DNA of 64,000 bases from Sphingobacteriaceae bacterium (GTDB lineage: Bacteria; Bacteroidota; Bacteroidia; Sphingobacteriales; Sphingobacteriaceae). The stretch spans positions 186,001 through 250,000 of the forward strand of contig CANHGR010000002.1 of assembly GCA_947460875.1 (NCBI GenBank). The letters run 5' to 3'. Made by a program: the position numbers and the translations under genes. A model generated the notes under the pieces. The model had not been told where the DNA came from, ran no database searches, and was given only the letters and a program-made list of their open reading frames with translations. Below, piece after piece: positions 35,777 to 44,673 of this stretch; within the stretch, counting starts at the first letter, position 1, and each line of letters opens with the position of its first letter.

Positions 35777-36880
35777 TTAGTAAGATTTTACCATAAAAAT
35801 ATACTTTTTCATCTTTTTAACTTGATCAGTTTTATTTAGACCGGAAAGAGAATTTTTCTTATTCAAAACAAGGCTATGATCCAAAGAGTCTTGCATCGTC
35901 TGAATAGATTTTACTAGATATTCTGACTTGATTGCAAAAGTTGCTCCTTCTACTTGCTTCTGTTTGGCACTAACGATACCAATAATGTTTCCCCTGCTAT
36001 CTAATACAGGACCTCCACTATTGCCCGGATTCACCGGAAGGGTAACTTGGTAGGTAGTGGTATCACTTATTCCATCTTTATAGCCGGTTTGCGCGCTAAT
36101 ATAACCTTTAGTATAAACCGGTGTATCTCTAGGATAACCTAGCGTATAAACCTCGTCTCCCATTTCCGATCCTGATTTCTTAATTGTATAAGGTAATGAA
36201 GTGAATGGAGTGAAATTATTGTCTTCAATTAAAAGGATTGCAATATCGTAAATCACGTCGGTGTAAATTACGTTTGCCTTAAAAGATTCGCCGTCGAAAT
36301 TTTGAACGTAAATCGAGTCCGCACCATTAACCACATGATAATTGGTCATGATGTAGCCATTTGTAGATAGTGCAAAGCCCGTTGCTGCAAACCGACTTGG
36401 ATTTTCTATTTCAATACTGCTGCTGTTTATTTTCTGGTTAATTTGCTGTTGCGAACGCACAATGTTATCAACCTTCCTATTTAGGTAGTTGTAATTCGGA
36501 TCTGTTGTCGGTCCGTTAAAATAGCCACTTGAAAGCACGGTTAGAAACGCTGCCAATATAGCAACGGATGCTGCAACAGCCGCATTGATACGATTCTTAC
36601 GCCAGAGTGTTCTAATTTTGGTTTCCGCCGGTATCAATTCGTCCATTAATGAAGCTACATCAAGTTGATCATGAATCGTCTCCATATCGGCTCTTAGATA
36701 TTGGTAGTTACCATAATCTGAAATTTGCTTCATCAGGTTATAATGACTTACAACCTGACTATCTATTTCAGGGTCTTCTCTCATTTTTTCAAAAGCACTC
36801 CTCTCTTCCATGGAAAGTTCGGCACGGTAATATGCTTCCGTTAGGGTTATTATTTCTATCTCACTCTTCATTTCTATCAT
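35777..36880 (-). CDS. Membrane-anchored trypsin-like serine protease with cytoplasmic anti-sigma-like domain
   Basis: A 367-residue protein with three parts. Residues 1-95 are a hydrophilic, helical domain (LTEAYYRAELSMEERSAFEK) that resembles the start of transmembrane anti-sigma factors. One membrane helix follows at about 98-119. Residues 160-330 form an HtrA-like trypsin domain with a complete triad: His182 in TNYHVV, Asp212 in YDIAIL and Ser288 in NPGNSGGPV. No PDZ domain is present. By topology the protease lies in the periplasm. It overlaps the upstream sigma-factor gene by 20 bases (or 11 if Met4 is the start), so the pair is translationally coupled. Inference: it senses or acts on envelope stress and holds the sigma factor. 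Not shown by sequence alone. Confidence 0.82.
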   Translation of the reverse strand: MIEMKSEIEIITLTEAYYRAELSMEERSAFEKMREDPEIDSQVVSHYNLMKQISDYGNYQYLRADMETIHDQLDVASLMDELIPAETKIRTLWRKNRINAAVAASVAILAAFLTVLSSGYFNGPTTDPNYNYLNRKVDNIVRSQQQINQKINSSSIEIENPSRFAATGFALSTNGYIMTNYHVVNGADSIYVQNFDGESFKANVIYTDVIYDIAILLIEDNNFTPFTSLPYTIKKSGSEMGDEVYTLGYPRDTPVYTKGYISAQTGYKDGISDTTTYQVTLPVNPGNSGGPVLDSRGNIIGIVSAKQKQVEGATFAIKSEYLVKSIQTMQDSLDHSLVLNKKNSLSGLNKTDQVKKMKKYIFMVKSY

Positions 36881-37451
36881 TTTTTAGATTCTTAAAAAAC
36901 AACTTTTTAAGTCGCTGGAGGCATTTATATTTTTGAGTTTTTACGTTATCTGCATTGGTATAACCGAATTTATCGCAGATTTCTTGCATTGAATGGTTAT
37001 TAATGTAATAATCTATTATTATCGTTTTGCATGGCTCGCCAAGTAAAACAAGGGCCTCAGCCATTTGAGTAAACTGCTTTTCCTTGCCTAGATGATAAGC
37101 AAGATCCTCGTCTACAGCAACTAACTCGCTAAAATCAGTTAAACTTCCTGAGTACTTGCCCTTTTGACTCAAACGCTTTAGCCACAATCTCCTACAAACT
37201 GAATATATAAAGGTGTTCAGTTTGCTGTTTAATTGAAAGTTGCCACACTTAATCTTATTGTAAAGAACTATTATTGATTCCTGAAAAATATCCTTTGCTT
37301 CATCTTCATCCCCATTGTTCGATACGATCAATTTTAATATCATCGGGAAATAAGATTTGTACACTCTTTCCAGTATATCTTTTGAGCCATTCAGTATACC
37401 AAGAATTATTTCGCTATCATCTGGAACTGAATCTTTTGCTTTTTTGCTCAC
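36861..37451 (-). CDS. ECF-type RNA polymerase sigma factor
   Basis: A 196-residue sigma-70 factor with regions 2 and 4 only. Region 2: AKDIFQESIIVLYNKIKCG and LNTFIYSVCRRLWLKRL; region 4: LLGEPCKTIIIDYYINNHSMQEICDKFGYTNADNVKTQKYKCLQRLKKLF, a helix-turn-helix. The start appears to be GTG at 37451. It directly precedes and overlaps the protease/anti-sigma-like gene, suggesting a sigma and its membrane regulator. No target promoter can be assigned. Divergent to it lies the gene for a small lipoprotein at 37638, which could be a target (inference). Confidence 0.88.
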   Translation of the reverse strand: MSKKAKDSVPDDSEIILGILNGSKDILERVYKSYFPMILKLIVSNNGDEDEAKDIFQESIIVLYNKIKCGNFQLNSKLNTFIYSVCRRLWLKRLSQKGKYSGSLTDFSELVAVDEDLAYHLGKEKQFTQMAEALVLLGEPCKTIIIDYYINNHSMQEICDKFGYTNADNVKTQKYKCLQRLKKLFFKNLKNDRNEE

Positions 37452-37577
37452 TATTTAATACGGTTTATATGGAATTGTAACCCAATGATATGATTTTTTT
37501 TTATGCTTTAAGAATATAAGTTCAGTTACCTTATTTAAAATATTTGAATATTTTCATCAATTACTGGGTTACTTTTT

Positions 37578-37585
37578 TATATTTG
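37578..37585 (+). promoter_or_regulatory. -7 promoter box TATATTTG of the small lipoprotein gene
   Basis: Exact TAnnTTTG, 52 bases before the ATG at 37638. Confidence 0.5.
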
Positions 37586-37637
37586 CTGTATTAAATTATG
37601 AAATCAACAAATTACTTAAACTTTATCCCTTAACACA

Positions 37638-37823
37638 ATGAAAAACCTATTCAAATTCGGCTTTTTAGCATTAGCTATTTCTCTGACAGTTGCAGCTTGT
37701 AGCTCTAGCAAAACAGAAGAAGCAGCGGCAGATTCAGACAGCATCGCGGTTGACACAATGGCGATGGACAGTATGATGACTGATTCAACTGCGATCGATT
37801 CTGCTGCAACAGATAGCATGTAA
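37638..37823 (+). CDS. Small lipoprotein with Asp/Ser/Met/Ala-rich tail
   Basis: A 61-residue precursor. The signal sequence MKNLFKFGFLALAISLTVAA is followed by the lipobox Cys21 (VAAC). The mature 41 residues are low-complexity and acidic, with DS(M/A/I) spaced regularly (DTMAMDSMMTDSTAIDSAAT), and no Lys/Arg after Lys25. I know of similar small lipoproteins in Sphingobacteriaceae without a function. It has its own promoter box and a good terminator, indicating a separately controlled gene. An intact antisense frame covers it but is a by-product of the repeat composition. Confidence 0.72.
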   Translation: MKNLFKFGFLALAISLTVAACSSSKTEEAAADSDSIAVDTMAMDSMMTDSTAIDSAATDSM

Positions 37824-37848
37824 TCTTTTGCTATAGTTTTAAAAAAAA

Positions 37849-37874
37849 GCTGTCTAAAATAGACGGCTTTTTTT
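37849..37874 (+). terminator. Rho-independent terminator of the small lipoprotein gene
   Basis: GCTGTCTA and TAGACGGC pair over 8 bases with one G-T wobble, followed by seven T residues. Confidence 0.85.
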
Positions 37875-38028
37875 GTGCTTCTTTTATGTCAAGAGATCAT
37901 ATTAAATTTCTTAAAATTGATAGATGTCATCGCCAAAAAAAGAGTATTTAATTTTCACAAACTAAAAAACGTAACACCATTCGTTAAGTTTTAATGAAAA
38001 CCTATATATTTAGGAAATTTATAATAAC

Positions 38029-38223
38029 ATGCAAACAGGAGTAGTAAAATTTTTTAACGAGACCAAAGGTTTCGGATTTATCAAAGACGACAACACGGGC
38101 GAAGAAATATTTGTTCACATCACCGGACTTAAGTCGCAAAAAATTAGAGAAAATGATACGGTTACATTTGATGTAGTTGACGGTAAAAAAGGTATTAATG
38201 CTGTTAATGTAACGCTATCATAA
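38029..38223 (+). CDS. Cold-shock domain protein, first of tandem pair
   Basis: A 64-residue CspA-type protein: GVVKFFNETKGFGFIKDD has RNP1 (KGFGFI), and EEIFVHI has RNP2 (IFVHI). It binds single-stranded RNA or DNA and prevents secondary structure. A second gene with near-identical protein follows after 32 bases. The 205-base region upstream, after the lipoprotein terminator, is AT-rich; TATATTTA at about 38005 is a weak promoter candidate. Confidence 0.93.
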   Translation: MQTGVVKFFNETKGFGFIKDDNTGEEIFVHITGLKSQKIRENDTVTFDVVDGKKGINAVNVTLS

Positions 38224-38255
38224 TTAAATAGTAAATAATAAAGATTGCAAATACA

Positions 38256-38450
38256 ATGAAAACAGGAACAGTAAAATTTTTTAATGAAACTAAAGGTTTC
38301 GGATTTATCAAAGATGATGAGACCGGTGAAGAAATATTTGTTCACATTACTGGTCTTAAATCTCAAAAAATCAGAGAAAATGATCAAGTTACGTTTGACG
38401 TAGTTGAAGGTAAAAAAGGCGTTAATGCAGTAGATGTAACGCTAGCGTAA
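38256..38450 (+). CDS. Cold-shock domain protein, second of tandem pair
   Basis: A 64-residue protein that differs from the preceding one at about 9 positions, all mild changes (Q2K, V5T, N22E, T44Q, D51E, I56V, N60D, S64A and one more). RNP1 and RNP2 are unchanged. The pair arose by tandem duplication. Both are transcribed together and end at the terminator 29 bases downstream. Confidence 0.93.
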   Translation: MKTGTVKFFNETKGFGFIKDDETGEEIFVHITGLKSQKIRENDQVTFDVVEGKKGVNAVDVTLA

Positions 38451-38478
38451 AATACATTCAAGTAGATTGCTTGTATTG

Positions 38479-38514
38479 ACGGAAGGTTTTGATAAAAACG
38501 CCTTCCGTTTTTTT
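38479..38514 (+). terminator. Rho-independent terminator of the cold-shock pair
   Basis: ACGGAAGG and CCTTCCGT form an 8-base perfect stem, loop of 14 bases that can pair further, then seven T residues. Confidence 0.9.
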
Positions 38515-38611
38515 ATTTTTGACTCTCGATTGGTAGCTAAGGAAAACTCGAGTCGATATTCTATCATTTTCTTCTATTGTTTTGCCCAATTGTTTGTTTT
38601 CATGTTGTTTA

Positions 38612-38734
38612 TCTCTATACGCTATTAAAATCCAATTGCGAGGCGGTCTCCGCAATGAAGCTGCCAACCTGTTAAATCTGGGTTATCGGCGACTTAAAAT
38701 CCCTCTTTTAAATCAATTGCCGGTCGCAGATTAA
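38612..38734 (+). pseudogene. Possible remnant of a Fis-type helix-turn-helix (sigma-54 activator tail)
   Basis: In the 456-base gap between the cold-shock pair and the next gene, one plus-strand frame reads SLYAIKIQLRGGLRNEAANL then LNLGYRRLKI and ends at a stop. This resembles the Fis-like C-terminal helix-turn-helix of NtrC-type regulators (G.R.EAA.LL.IGYRTLYRKL). There is no start codon, ATPase core or receiver domain nearby. The resemblance is short and could be chance. Nothing else is seen in this gap. Confidence 0.3.
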
Positions 38735-38906
38735 ACCCGTAATTTTTAAAAAAATCATATAGTCTATTAGCTGAAAGCGAGGAAAACAAAATCGTAGATT
38801 TGTGACTTAGAAGCTATCGATTAAAATTTGAATAGTCGACCTTTATCTCCCGTTAAAAAAACAAGAATTTTATATGGAGATGTAAAGCTTTGTGCTATAA
38901 ACCGGT

Positions 38907-39101
38907 ATGGAAAATACAGACCCTAAGGATAAGAAAGTAGATTTTCAATCTGAAAAAATTGAAGAAATCTTCGTGATTGAACGCCATTTTCATCATGATG
39001 ACGTTGAAAGTCCGCATAGTATTGATGAACTTGACAACTATGATGAGCACGAAAGTTATACCTCATTTGTTGATGAAGATGATCAGTTTGATGATGATTA
39101 A
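38907..39101 (+). CDS. Small acidic hypothetical protein
   Basis: A 64-residue highly acidic protein, with 25 or so Asp/Glu and four His (HFHHDD), ending DEDDQFDDD. No signal peptide or membrane helix. It has a good terminator 23 bases downstream, which supports a real transcription unit. I do not recognise the family. Its polarity would suit a nucleic-acid-mimic or a metal or protein-binding peptide, but that is a guess. Confidence 0.5.
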   Translation: MENTDPKDKKVDFQSEKIEEIFVIERHFHHDDVESPHSIDELDNYDEHESYTSFVDEDDQFDDD

Positions 39102-39124
39102 AATGCTTGGCTAATCAAGTTTAG

Positions 39125-39143
39125 AACGCGCAAGCGTTTTTTT
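39125..39143 (+). terminator. Short terminator-like hairpin after the acidic gene
   Basis: AACGC and GCGTT pair with a 4-base loop, followed by five more T residues. Confidence 0.6.
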
Positions 39144-39158
39144 GCTTAATTTTTACTA

Positions 39159-39340
39159 TTATTTAATTCCTTCTAGGTATTCGTCTAGCGTTTGAAGCTT
39201 ATTACCTACTTCTGCTATTGCGTCTCTCAGTCTGTCTCGATTTACTCTTAAGTTTTTTTTAAATACGGAAGTTCATAATTTCTACTGCTGTTATTGCTAC
39301 GATAGCTAGCACCGTTGCTAGTACTATTGTTCTCTAACAT
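39159..39340 (-). pseudogene. Frameshifted small membrane protein
   Basis: On the minus strand an ATG at 39340 starts MLEN; one frame over is TIVLATVLAIVAITAVEIMN, a clear membrane helix ending FRI-stop; then, next to a run of eight A residues, the third frame gives NLRVNRDRLRDAIAEVGNKL and QTLDEYLEGIK-stop, an amphipathic helix. The three parts join into a plausible protein of about 60 residues only if two single-base indels are corrected. It is either a decayed gene or a sequencing error at the homopolymer. The remaining 245 bases up to pyrD show nothing recognisable. Confidence 0.4.
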
Positions 39341-39586
39341 GGGGTTATGTGGCTTAAATAAATTATGGTAAAATAATTTGTTGTCGTGTTTGGTAACTCG
39401 CAAACTAAAGTATAGACATTCTATTAGATGGTTTGGGCCTAAGCAAGAACTATTGACCAGTTGAAGAAAATTAACAACTTTTGAGGATAGATTGGTTTCT
39501 AATTAACGGATGGCCTGAGGAATCAACTCAAGGTTTCTAAAATAACGCCGAAAAATGTACCGGACGCATAGTTAATAAGTCTCCTT

Positions 39587-40615
39587 CTAATTATCCGAAA
39601 GAATCCCCTTACAGATATTTTTCACCAATTCCGGTCCTTCATATATAAAACCTGTGTATATCTGTATCAATGCGGCACCGGCATTTAGCTTTTCTAGGGC
39701 ATCCGCAGCACTGTGTATACCTCCTACACCAATTATTGGAAATGATTTGCCGGATTTTTCAGATAAATATCGGATTACTTCAGTCGAACGCCGACTCAGC
39801 GGCTTTCCACTCAGACCGCCAGCCTGTTCCTTCAAGGTTGCGCATGATTTAAGGTTTTCTCTACCAATAGTGGTATTGGTAGCGATTACACCTGCGATAT
39901 CTGTCTCTTTTACAATTTCAATGATATCATCTAATTGAGCATCAGTAAGGTCTGGAGCTATTTTCAAAAGAATCGGCCTAGAAATATCGTTCTTTTTATT
40001 GCGATGCTGTAATACGCTGAGGATGTTTTTCAATGGCTCTTTTTCCTGCAATTCACGTAACCCAGGGGTATTTGGTGAGCTAACGTTTACTACAAAATAA
40101 TCGACTACGTCAAAAAGCCTATCAAAGCATTTAATATAATCGCCCAAGGCATCCTCATTGGGTGTATTTTTATTCTTGCCTATGTTGCCGCCAATAATTA
40201 ATCCGTTTCGCTTCGCAATCCTAAGTCTTTCTGCCGCTACATCTACGCCTTGGTTGTTAAATCCCAACCGGTTGATCAATGCATCATCATCCGGAAGGCG
40301 AAACATTCGAGGTTTAGGATTGCCAGGTTGCGGCAATGGAGTCACTGTGCCAATTTCTAAGAAGCCAAATCCGAAATTGGTCAATTCTTCGATCCACAAT
40401 CCATTTTTATCGAAACCAGCAGCTAATCCAACCGGATTCTTGAATTTTAGTCCGAAAACCTCTCGTTCTAAACGCGGGTCGCTTATTTGGTATCTAGATT
40501 TAAGGAATCCTGCCATCCCCCAAATCTTATTGACCCGTTTCAAGGCACCGGTCACGAAATAATGCACCTTTTCAGGATCGAACTGGAAGAGCAATGGTTT
40601 AATTATTCGATACAT
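39587..40615 (-). CDS. pyrD: Dihydroorotate dehydrogenase (quinone), class 2
   Basis: A 342-residue flavoenzyme. The N-terminal membrane-associating helices ([20 protein letters not shown]) are class 2 specific. [36 protein letters not shown] and the active-site [11 protein letters not shown] with the catalytic Ser follow, then KIAPDL, NTT and GVGGI for FMN binding. It oxidises dihydroorotate to orotate and passes electrons to menaquinone, linking pyrimidine synthesis to respiration. A box TAATTTCG ends 5 bases before its ATG. Confidence 0.97.
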   Translation of the reverse strand: MYRIIKPLLFQFDPEKVHYFVTGALKRVNKIWGMAGFLKSRYQISDPRLEREVFGLKFKNPVGLAAGFDKNGLWIEELTNFGFGFLEIGTVTPLPQPGNPKPRMFRLPDDDALINRLGFNNQGVDVAAERLRIAKRNGLIIGGNIGKNKNTPNEDALGDYIKCFDRLFDVVDYFVVNVSSPNTPGLRELQEKEPLKNILSVLQHRNKKNDISRPILLKIAPDLTDAQLDDIIEIVKETDIAGVIATNTTIGRENLKSCATLKEQAGGLSGKPLSRRSTEVIRYLSEKSGKSFPIIGVGGIHSAADALEKLNAGAALIQIYTGFIYEGPELVKNICKGILSDN

Positions 40616-40619
40616 GGTG

Positions 40620-40627
40620 CGAAATTA
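40620..40627 (-). promoter_or_regulatory. -7 promoter box TAATTTCG of pyrD
   Basis: One mismatch to TAnnTTTG; its G lies 5 bases upstream of the A of the ATG (40615). Confidence 0.45.
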
Positions 40628-40822
40628 CAATTTATCCCGTCGGCGACTGAATTATATTTTTTTTATTGGGTAGTGGTCTACCAATTCATGTCAAAAACTG
40701 AACCGTAGTTATTTTCAGAAATCAAATTTCTTTAAGCCTCTCGAGTTTATTGACGTTTTTAGCATTTTTAATACCCTTCAAATCAAACAATACCAATTGT
40801 TCTTAAATCCCAATCGAATCCG

Positions 40823-40830
40823 TAAATTCG
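40823..40830 (+). promoter_or_regulatory. -7 promoter box TAAATTCG of the ABC-F gene
   Basis: One mismatch to TAnnTTTG; the final G lies 5 bases before the GTG start codon at 40835. Confidence 0.45.
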
Positions 40831-40834
40831 CGGC

Positions 40835-42760
40835 GTGATAGCGATTAATGATTTAACATTTGAAATAGGCTCAAGGGCTCTATACGATGAGGCGAATTGG
40901 CACATCAAACCGGGAGAAAAAATTGGACTGATAGGCGCGAATGGTACCGGTAAAACCACCCTGCTAAAAATTATTGTTGGCGAATACGCGCCTACCAGCG
41001 GAACTATCTCGATGGGTAAAGAGATAAAGTTGGGCTATTTAAATCAAGACCTTCTCTCCTATCAATCAGATAAAACCATTCTGCACGTGGCTATGGAAGC
41101 TTTTGAGCGTCAGAATCAACTACATGCCGAAATTGAAATTTTACTTAAAAAGTTGGAAACAGACTATACTGATGACCTTCTTCATAAATTAAGTGATAAG
41201 CAACATGAATTCGAAAGCCTCGATGGCTATAGTATCGAATATCGGGCCCATGAGATTTTAGCCGGCTTGGGTTTTAGCGATGAAGAGCAAAACCGTCAGC
41301 TTTCTACGTTCTCAGGTGGATGGCGGATGAGAGTTATGCTTGCGCGAATTCTGCTCCAAGCACCTGATATACTGTTACTTGACGAGCCAACTAATCACTT
41401 GGATCTCCCATCTATCAAATGGTTGGAGACCTATCTTCAGGCCTTCGACGGAGCCATTGTCATCGTGTCGCATGATAGATATTTTCTGGACCGAGTAGTT
41501 AAGAAAATTGTCGAGTCCCGTAAGGGAAAACTAATTCCCTATGCTGGGAATTACAGTTTCTACTTAGAAGAAAAAGCTTTACGCGAGGAAATCCAAAGCG
41601 GTCAATATAAAAATCAACAAGCTAAGATAAAGCAAGAAGAACGTTTAATTGAACGTTTTCGAGCTAAGGCCAGCAAAGCCAAGATGGCTCAGTCCAGAAT
41701 TAAAGCGCTCGACAAAATGGAGCGTGTAGATGATGTAGATGATGATAATCCATCTGTGAATTTCAGCTTTAAATTTAGTAAGCAATCGGGCAGACATGTA
41801 ATTAGGATGGAACATGTAAGTAAGTCGTATCCTAGTGTGCCGATATTAGAAAACGCTGAATCTGTAATCGAAAAAGGAGATAAAATCGCATTAATTGGGG
41901 CTAATGGACGAGGAAAATCGACTTTGCTACGAATTGTCGCATCAGCCGATAAAGCTTACGAGGGCTTGTGCGAAACGGGACATAATGTTAGTCAGACCTT
42001 TTTTGCTCAACATCAGTTGGAAGCATTGCACCTAGAAAATGAGATTATTCGCGAACTACAGGCTTTCGCTCCAAAGCATACCGAAACAGAGCTCCGAACA
42101 CTGTTAGGCTGCTTTTTATTTACTGGTGATGATGTATTTAAAAAGATTCGTGTCCTATCAGGCGGCGAGAAATCCAGGGTTGCTCTCGCGAAGGCATTAA
42201 CTGCCGATGCTAACTTTCTGATTCTGGATGAGCCGACTAATCACCTTGATATCCAATCTGTTAATATCCTTATTCAGGCATTACAACAGTTTGAGGGCAC
42301 TTTCATTCTTGTTTCACATGATCGATACCTTCTTGATAAAGTTGCTAACAAGATCTGGTATATTGAAGACAGAAAGATTAAGGAATACCCTGGAACCTAT
42401 GCAGAATACGAAGAGTGGCAATCAAAACGTCCGGCAACTAGCACGAAGCCAGTCTCAGATGTAAAGAAAGAGCGAGTTGCAGATTTGGCTACTAAAGAAA
42501 ATAAGCCACTTAATGAAGACAAAGGAAAGCAGTTAAAAAAGCTTAACCAAACTCTTCAAAAGCTGGAAGAAGAAATTGGACTGCTTGAAAACTCAGTCAA
42601 AATTGCTGCTGATGAACTGGCGAAAGAGGAAATTTATTCTAACCAAATGAAATTAAGCGCTGCCAATCAGCTCTATCAGGGATTAACCAATCAGGTGCAG
42701 GAAATGAAACGCGAATGGGAAACTCTCGCAGAACAGATTCTGGAGCTGGATAGCCAATGA
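40835..42760 (+). CDS. ABC-F family ATPase (Uup/YdiF-like)
   Basis: A 641-residue soluble protein with two ABC ATPase domains and no membrane segment. First domain: Walker [10 protein letters not shown] (about residue 34), signature [11 protein letters not shown], Walker [12 protein letters not shown]. Second domain: [29 protein letters not shown]. The linker with [18 protein letters not shown]-type helices and a C-terminal coiled coil ([20 protein letters not shown]) are typical of Uup/YdiF. ABC-F proteins act on the ribosome in translation or antibiotic protection. The start is GTG ([16 protein letters not shown]). It overlaps the next gene by 4 bases (ATGA). Confidence 0.93.
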   Translation: MIAINDLTFEIGSRALYDEANWHIKPGEKIGLIGANGTGKTTLLKIIVGEYAPTSGTISMGKEIKLGYLNQDLLSYQSDKTILHVAMEAFERQNQLHAEIEILLKKLETDYTDDLLHKLSDKQHEFESLDGYSIEYRAHEILAGLGFSDEEQNRQLSTFSGGWRMRVMLARILLQAPDILLLDEPTNHLDLPSIKWLETYLQAFDGAIVIVSHDRYFLDRVVKKIVESRKGKLIPYAGNYSFYLEEKALREEIQSGQYKNQQAKIKQEERLIERFRAKASKAKMAQSRIKALDKMERVDDVDDDNPSVNFSFKFSKQSGRHVIRMEHVSKSYPSVPILENAESVIEKGDKIALIGANGRGKSTLLRIVASADKAYEGLCETGHNVSQTFFAQHQLEALHLENEIIRELQAFAPKHTETELRTLLGCFLFTGDDVFKKIRVLSGGEKSRVALAKALTADANFLILDEPTNHLDIQSVNILIQALQQFEGTFILVSHDRYLLDKVANKIWYIEDRKIKEYPGTYAEYEEWQSKRPATSTKPVSDVKKERVADLATKENKPLNEDKGKQLKKLNQTLQKLEEEIGLLENSVKIAADELAKEEIYSNQMKLSAANQLYQGLTNQVQEMKREWETLAEQILELDSQ

Positions 42761-44061
42761 AATACTTTTTAGGCACTTTTCTCCTTTTTGTAATTACTGC
42801 GTCTTATGCGCAAAGAAGAGCTCAAGCAATAAGGCAAGCTGCTGTTGTTCAGGAGCCCAAATACGAAGATCACATTTATCTCCCCGAAATTAAAACGGTA
42901 GAATTTTATAATCGCGAGCATGAACAATCGATACCGGTTCTTGTATTGGGTTCAGGCAAGGAGTTACTACTCGGTTTTGACGATCTTAAAGGGGGAACTA
43001 GAAATCTATATTATACAATAGAACATTGTACCTCCGATTGGACTAGCAGCAGACTCTCGCCGATTGACTATTTGGAAAGCTTTTCAGAAGACCAAATCAC
43101 AGACTATCGATATTCTTTTAACACGCTGCAAAAGTTTACTCACTACGAACTTATACTCCCTAATTTTACTATTAAACCGAAAATTTCGGGTAACTACCTA
43201 CTTAGAGTGTATGAGAATGGAGATCCGAGAAATCTTGTCCTCACCAGGCGTTTTTATATTGTACTGCCTCGAGTGGGTATACAAGCGGAAGTGATCCGTT
43301 CTAATACTATTTCAGAACGAAATAAAAGACAAAAAATCAATTTGCTAGTCGATCATCCAACGCTGACCATACAAAACCCATATTTAGATGTAAAGGCTGT
43401 AGTGATGCAAAACGGTCGTCCTGCCATGGCACAAACATCAACGCGACCAACATTCATTCGCAACAGTCAATTGGTTTTTAATGATATCGCGAGTTTTGAC
43501 TTCTATGGCGGCAATGAATTTAGAAATTTCGATTTACGCAGTCTTAGACTGCAGTCAGAGCAGGTATCGCAAATATTCAGTGACACGGCGAATACAGTAC
43601 TCTTACTGACAGACAATGACCGAAGTCGAAACAGTTACGCTTTTAATTTCGACGAAAATGGTAATTTCTTTATACGTAATCAAGATGGTAGGGATAATCG
43701 GACTGATGGCGATTACGCAACGGTGAAATTTACTTTAGCGGCACCCTACCCCCCGACGGACGGTGATGCCTATCTAGTAGGTAAGTTTAACGATTATATT
43801 ACAACTAGTTCAAATAAAATGAGTTATGACATAAAAACTAAACGATTTTATGGATCAGCATTTTTGAAACAAGGGGTTTACAACTACCAATATGTTTGGG
43901 TGGATGGTATCGGGAACATCGATAATACCGTTTTTGAAGGATCCTACTTTGAAGCCGATAATAGTTATCAGCTTTTTTTCTACTATCGTAAACCTGGTAC
44001 AAGATGGGAAGAACTTATTGGTTATTCTGAGCTTAATCCATCAAGAACCACAAGACGATAG
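42757..44061 (+). CDS. Type IX secretion system plug protein (DUF5103)
   Basis: A 434-residue secreted protein with a signal peptide ending ITASYAQ. It matches the DUF5103 family, identified in structures of the SprA translocon as the Plug protein that closes the pore on the periplasmic side. Landmarks: [61 protein letters not shown], and the C-terminal immunoglobulin-like YLVGKFNDY. Its presence implies a type IX secretion apparatus, or a related role in outer-membrane secretion. It overlaps the ABC-F gene by 4 bases, a pairing with no obvious functional logic. Confidence 0.87.
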   Translation: MKYFLGTFLLFVITASYAQRRAQAIRQAAVVQEPKYEDHIYLPEIKTVEFYNREHEQSIPVLVLGSGKELLLGFDDLKGGTRNLYYTIEHCTSDWTSSRLSPIDYLESFSEDQITDYRYSFNTLQKFTHYELILPNFTIKPKISGNYLLRVYENGDPRNLVLTRRFYIVLPRVGIQAEVIRSNTISERNKRQKINLLVDHPTLTIQNPYLDVKAVVMQNGRPAMAQTSTRPTFIRNSQLVFNDIASFDFYGGNEFRNFDLRSLRLQSEQVSQIFSDTANTVLLLTDNDRSRNSYAFNFDENGNFFIRNQDGRDNRTDGDYATVKFTLAAPYPPTDGDAYLVGKFNDYITTSSNKMSYDIKTKRFYGSAFLKQGVYNYQYVWVDGIGNIDNTVFEGSYFEADNSYQLFFYYRKPGTRWEELIGYSELNPSRTTRR

Positions 44062-44115
44062 ACATACGACCGACACCTTTCTTTTTTCCAATTTATCAAT
44101 CAAATTTACATTGAT

Positions 44116-44123
44116 TATCTTTG
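44116..44123 (+). promoter_or_regulatory. -7 promoter box TATCTTTG of the thioesterase gene
   Basis: Exact TAnnTTTG, 23 bases before the ATG at 44146. Confidence 0.55.
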
Positions 44124-44145
44124 CGTAATATATAAAATACTCGAC

Positions 44146-44673
44146 ATGCCAGGAAAAACTGCCAAAGAATCATTTGTAATTATGAATGAAATGGTGCTTC
44201 CAAATGATACAAATACGTTAAATAATTTGATGGGCGGCAGATTATTGCATTTGATGGATATTGCAGCCGGAATTTCTACTCAAAAGCATTCTAATATGAT
44301 TGTGGTAACGGTTTCGGTAGATAACGTATCGTTTAAGCAACCCATCAAGCTCGGTGATATAATCACTATTGAAGCCAAGGTAACACGAGCATTTAACACT
44401 TCGATGGAGGTTAGATTGGATGTTTGGGCACAAAACATTCCTTCGGGCACAAGAATAAAATCCAACGAGGCCTATTATACCTTTGTAGCCCTCGATCAGA
44501 AAGGTAAAGTTGTTGCCGTTCCTGAACTTATCCCGGAGACTAAAGAAGAAAAATTACTTTGGGAGGGCGCGCTTCACCGTAGACAGCTCCGATTGGTTTT
44601 GGCCGGGAAAATGAAGGCAAATGACGCGACAGAACTACGAGATATTTTCTTTAAGGTAGACGGCGATGAATAA
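44146..44673 (+). CDS. Acyl-CoA thioesterase (hotdog fold, BACH/YciA-like)
   Basis: A 175-residue hotdog-fold hydrolase. Conserved pieces: VLPNDTNTLNNLMGGRLLHLMDIAAG with the catalytic Asn/Asp, VVTVSVDNVSFKQPIKLGDII, and an added C-terminal helical extension (EEKLLWEGALHRRQLRLV). It hydrolyses acyl-CoA esters in the cytoplasm, chain length unknown. It has an exact promoter box. Its stop codon abuts the EVE gene end to end. Confidence 0.9.
   Translation: MPGKTAKESFVIMNEMVLPNDTNTLNNLMGGRLLHLMDIAAGISTQKHSNMIVVTVSVDNVSFKQPIKLGDIITIEAKVTRAFNTSMEVRLDVWAQNIPSGTRIKSNEAYYTFVALDQKGKVVAVPELIPETKEEKLLWEGALHRRQLRLVLAGKMKANDATELRDIFFKVDGDE

Noticed and set aside
37616-37819. Open frame antisense to the small lipoprotein
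   Set aside because: The repeats of the lipoprotein force an open antisense frame; no start signal or family resemblance.
38458-38667. Minus-strand 69-codon frame in the cold-shock/acidic gene gap
   Set aside because: It runs through the cold-shock terminator, has no recognisable motif and no promoter; the plus strand offers a better (if weak) reading.
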